A stretch of 14,363 nucleotides of DNA. Origin: an archaeon (lineage in GTDB: Archaea; Iainarchaeota; Iainarchaeia; Iainarchaeales; CSSED10-239). The notes under the pieces are model-generated. The model worked only from the letters and a program-made list of their open reading frames with translations, was not told the origin of the DNA and did not search any database. The DNA lies in contig JALNXN010000015.1 of assembly GCA_023230325.1 (NCBI GenBank), positions 1 to 14,363 on the forward strand, written 5' to 3'. The position numbers and the translations under genes are program-made. Positions 13,395 through 14,363 of the stretch are shown piece by piece. The first letter of the stretch is position 1; every line of letters starts with the position of its first letter.

Positions 13395-14363
13395 TTAAGG
13401 AACTACTGCACAGCGAAGGCCGATGCTGCTGCTCAGGCGCGCCGAGGAATGGCTCAAAAGCAGAGCCAAGAGCCCGGAAGTAGAGCTCTCGTTCCAAGCA
13501 CCGCCCCGCAGAAAAACTCTTGATGAAGTTGAGTTGTCATTACTATATGTAAACACCCTTCCAACACCATTATTACCTGCATTATAATTACCACTTGTTA
13601 ATAAAAACAAATCTTTATATTTTAAAGTAGTATTTCCTAAATTACTTGAAGTTATATATCGTCCAGCACCCCCACCTTTTGAATAATCAAAAAGTACATA
13701 ACCAAAATAAGAACTATCATCCACATCATAAAAGCCATCAGGCTGGTCTTCTAAAGTAATATTATCATCAGTCCATTCCCAAACATTCCCAGCTAAGTCC
13801 CAAATTACCTCTCCATTAGTTAAAGTTAAGGTTCTTCTTTGAGGTCCTGATGTTTGACCAGTTCCTGCATAACCATTTGTATCAATTGAGGCTTCTAAAG
13901 CATTATATGGTTTACTATCATTGTGTCCTGAATAAATATGACCTTCTCCAATTGTTCCACTTGACCAGTTACTTGGAACTTGTTCTATGTTTCTTGCAAG
14001 GGTCATCCATTCGTTGTTGGTTATTAGATGACCGCCTATACTCTCACAAGCTGCTATTGATTCAGTTTGTTTTATATATGTCAAAGGATAACCTTCTGGA
14101 CTTGAAACTAAATTAAAGTCAGAATAACTACAACCTGCTTCATTGTTTTTCCAAACTCCAAATGAAAATTCTTGATCTTGACAATCAGTATTGCTATCTC
14201 CTATACCATCTCCATTTTGATCAACTTTCATTTCATATTTTGCAACACAAAAACCCATACTGCTGTCGTTTGTAGTGTCATATAAGAAGTTTCCTGGAAC
14301 TGGGATAAAGCCTTCTGGACAGTTTCTTGGTTGTCTGTTGGTGGTTTTCATTCCTGTCTTTGT
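13395..14363 (-). CDS. Partial FGE-sulfatase/C-type-lectin-fold surface protein, probable DGR-type variable protein
   Basis: The frame is open through the right edge, and the first ATG (14351) has no proper ribosome binding site or signal peptide, so the N-terminus is missing. Numbering here is from that ATG (318 residues to the stop). FGE-fold landmarks are CPEGFIPVPGNFLYD (11-25), FCVAKYEMKV (34-43), GGHLITNNEWMTLARNI (106-122), IWDLAGNVWEWTDD (183-196) and FLRGGAWN (280-287), ending IGLRCAVVP. D44-x-N-G-D48-x-x-x-D52 looks like a calcium-binding loop. The active-site cysteines of true formylglycine-generating enzymes are absent from the C-terminus, so the fold probably serves binding. Residues 287-309 are Ser/Leu-rich and encoded by a GC-rich tract. 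Seven N-x-S/T sequons (N28, 128, 144, 197, 240, 273, 287) make it a likely AglB substrate. Confidence 0.85.
   Translation of the reverse strand, partial: TKTGMKTTNRQPRNCPEGFIPVPGNFLYDTTNDSSMGFCVAKYEMKVDQNGDGIGDSNTDCQDQEFSFGVWKNNEAGCSYSDFNLVSSPEGYPLTYIKQTESIAACESIGGHLITNNEWMTLARNIEQVPSNWSSGTIGEGHIYSGHNDSKPYNALEASIDTNGYAGTGQTSGPQRRTLTLTNGEVIWDLAGNVWEWTDDNITLEDQPDGFYDVDDSSYFGYVLFDYSKGGGAGRYITSSNLGNTTLKYKDLFLLTSGNYNAGNNGVGRVFTYSNDNSTSSRVFLRGGAWNESSTSGLLALLLSHSSARLSSSIGLRCAVVP
13410..13513 (-). other. Putative DGR variable region at the 3' end of the FGE/lectin-like gene
   Basis: The codons from LRGGAW (281) to LRC (314) sit in a tract with 59 G+C in 100 bases (13401-13500), against about 20 in 60 just upstream (13621-13680). 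The frame RGGAWN, then G-L-L-A-L, then I-G-L-R-C-A matches the layout of lectin-fold variable regions in DGR target proteins. In those, template Asn (AAC/AAT) codons are scrambled at the adenines. Here the matching codons are CTT, AGC, CAT, CGC and AGC three times, each reachable from AAT or AAC by changing only the adenines. No template repeat is in the window to confirm this. Confidence 0.6.

Noticed and set aside
13850..14116. Plus-strand ORF of 88 codons inside the lectin-like gene
   Set aside because: Antisense to the conserved FGE-fold region; no recognisable protein features.
14349..14351. ATG taken as the real start of the lectin-like gene
   Set aside because: The frame stays open through the window edge, AGGA abuts the ATG with no spacing, and a surface protein would lack any export signal from here.
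13395..14351. Active formylglycine-generating enzyme
   Set aside because: The C-terminal part lacks the active-site cysteine pair and no sulfatase gene is near; only the fold is shared.

Overview
The window looks like chromosome from an AT-rich archaeon, most likely a small-genome DPANN lineage of the Pacearchaeota/Woesearchaeota type. The archaeal assignment rests on the gene set: TBP, eL21, RNA polymerase subunit F, a DUF655 protein, an LSm protein, an Nre repair protein, an AglB-type oligosaccharyltransferase, and archaeal TATA-type promoters. The DPANN placement is inferred from base composition, very short spacers, and a 5S rRNA gene standing alone with no 16S or 23S beside it.

Layout. 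Positions 1-842 (-) hold a partial membrane-anchored surface protein with tandem chitobiase/hexosaminidase C-terminal-type (CHB_HEX) domains; the gene runs off the left edge. A 51-residue membrane protein follows at 1043-1198 (+). Positions 1195-4639 (-) form a tight six-gene run, in transcription order: NYN/PIN-like nuclease, DUF2226-like protein, roadblock/LC7-like protein, MinD ATPase, LSm protein, and a single-pass membrane protein with a cytosolic coiled coil. An Nre DNA repair protein with a possible C-terminal PCNA-binding box is at 4821-5891 (+). Positions 5888-9940 (-) form an N-glycosylation block: AglB, then a GPT-type GlcNAc-1-phosphate transferase, then a UbiA-family prenyltransferase. 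The 5S rRNA gene (10105-10220, -) has a well-placed TATA box, and TBP lies just upstream of it (10323-10865, -). Positions 11130-13141 (+) carry eL21, RpoF, DUF655 and an RsmA/KsgA/Dim1 homologue whose NLPY motif has lost its Asn.

The right end (13142-14363) is the most unusual part. It holds a partial FGE-sulfatase/C-type-lectin-fold protein whose last ~110 bp switch abruptly to about 59% GC and encode the variable-domain pattern seen in diversity-generating retroelement (DGR) targets. About 125-180 bp past its stop codon lie two perfect hairpins, each with a GAGA (GRNA-type) tetraloop on the coding strand, as described downstream of DGR variable regions. No reverse transcriptase or template repeat is in the window, so the DGR assignment is an inference.

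Together the window suggests a cell that N-glycosylates surface proteins (AglB and GPT), displays repeat-built and possibly hypervariable surface proteins (both window edges), and has a MinD-based membrane system encoded with RNA-associated proteins (NYN, LSm). Short tandem duplications recur in several gene leaders.
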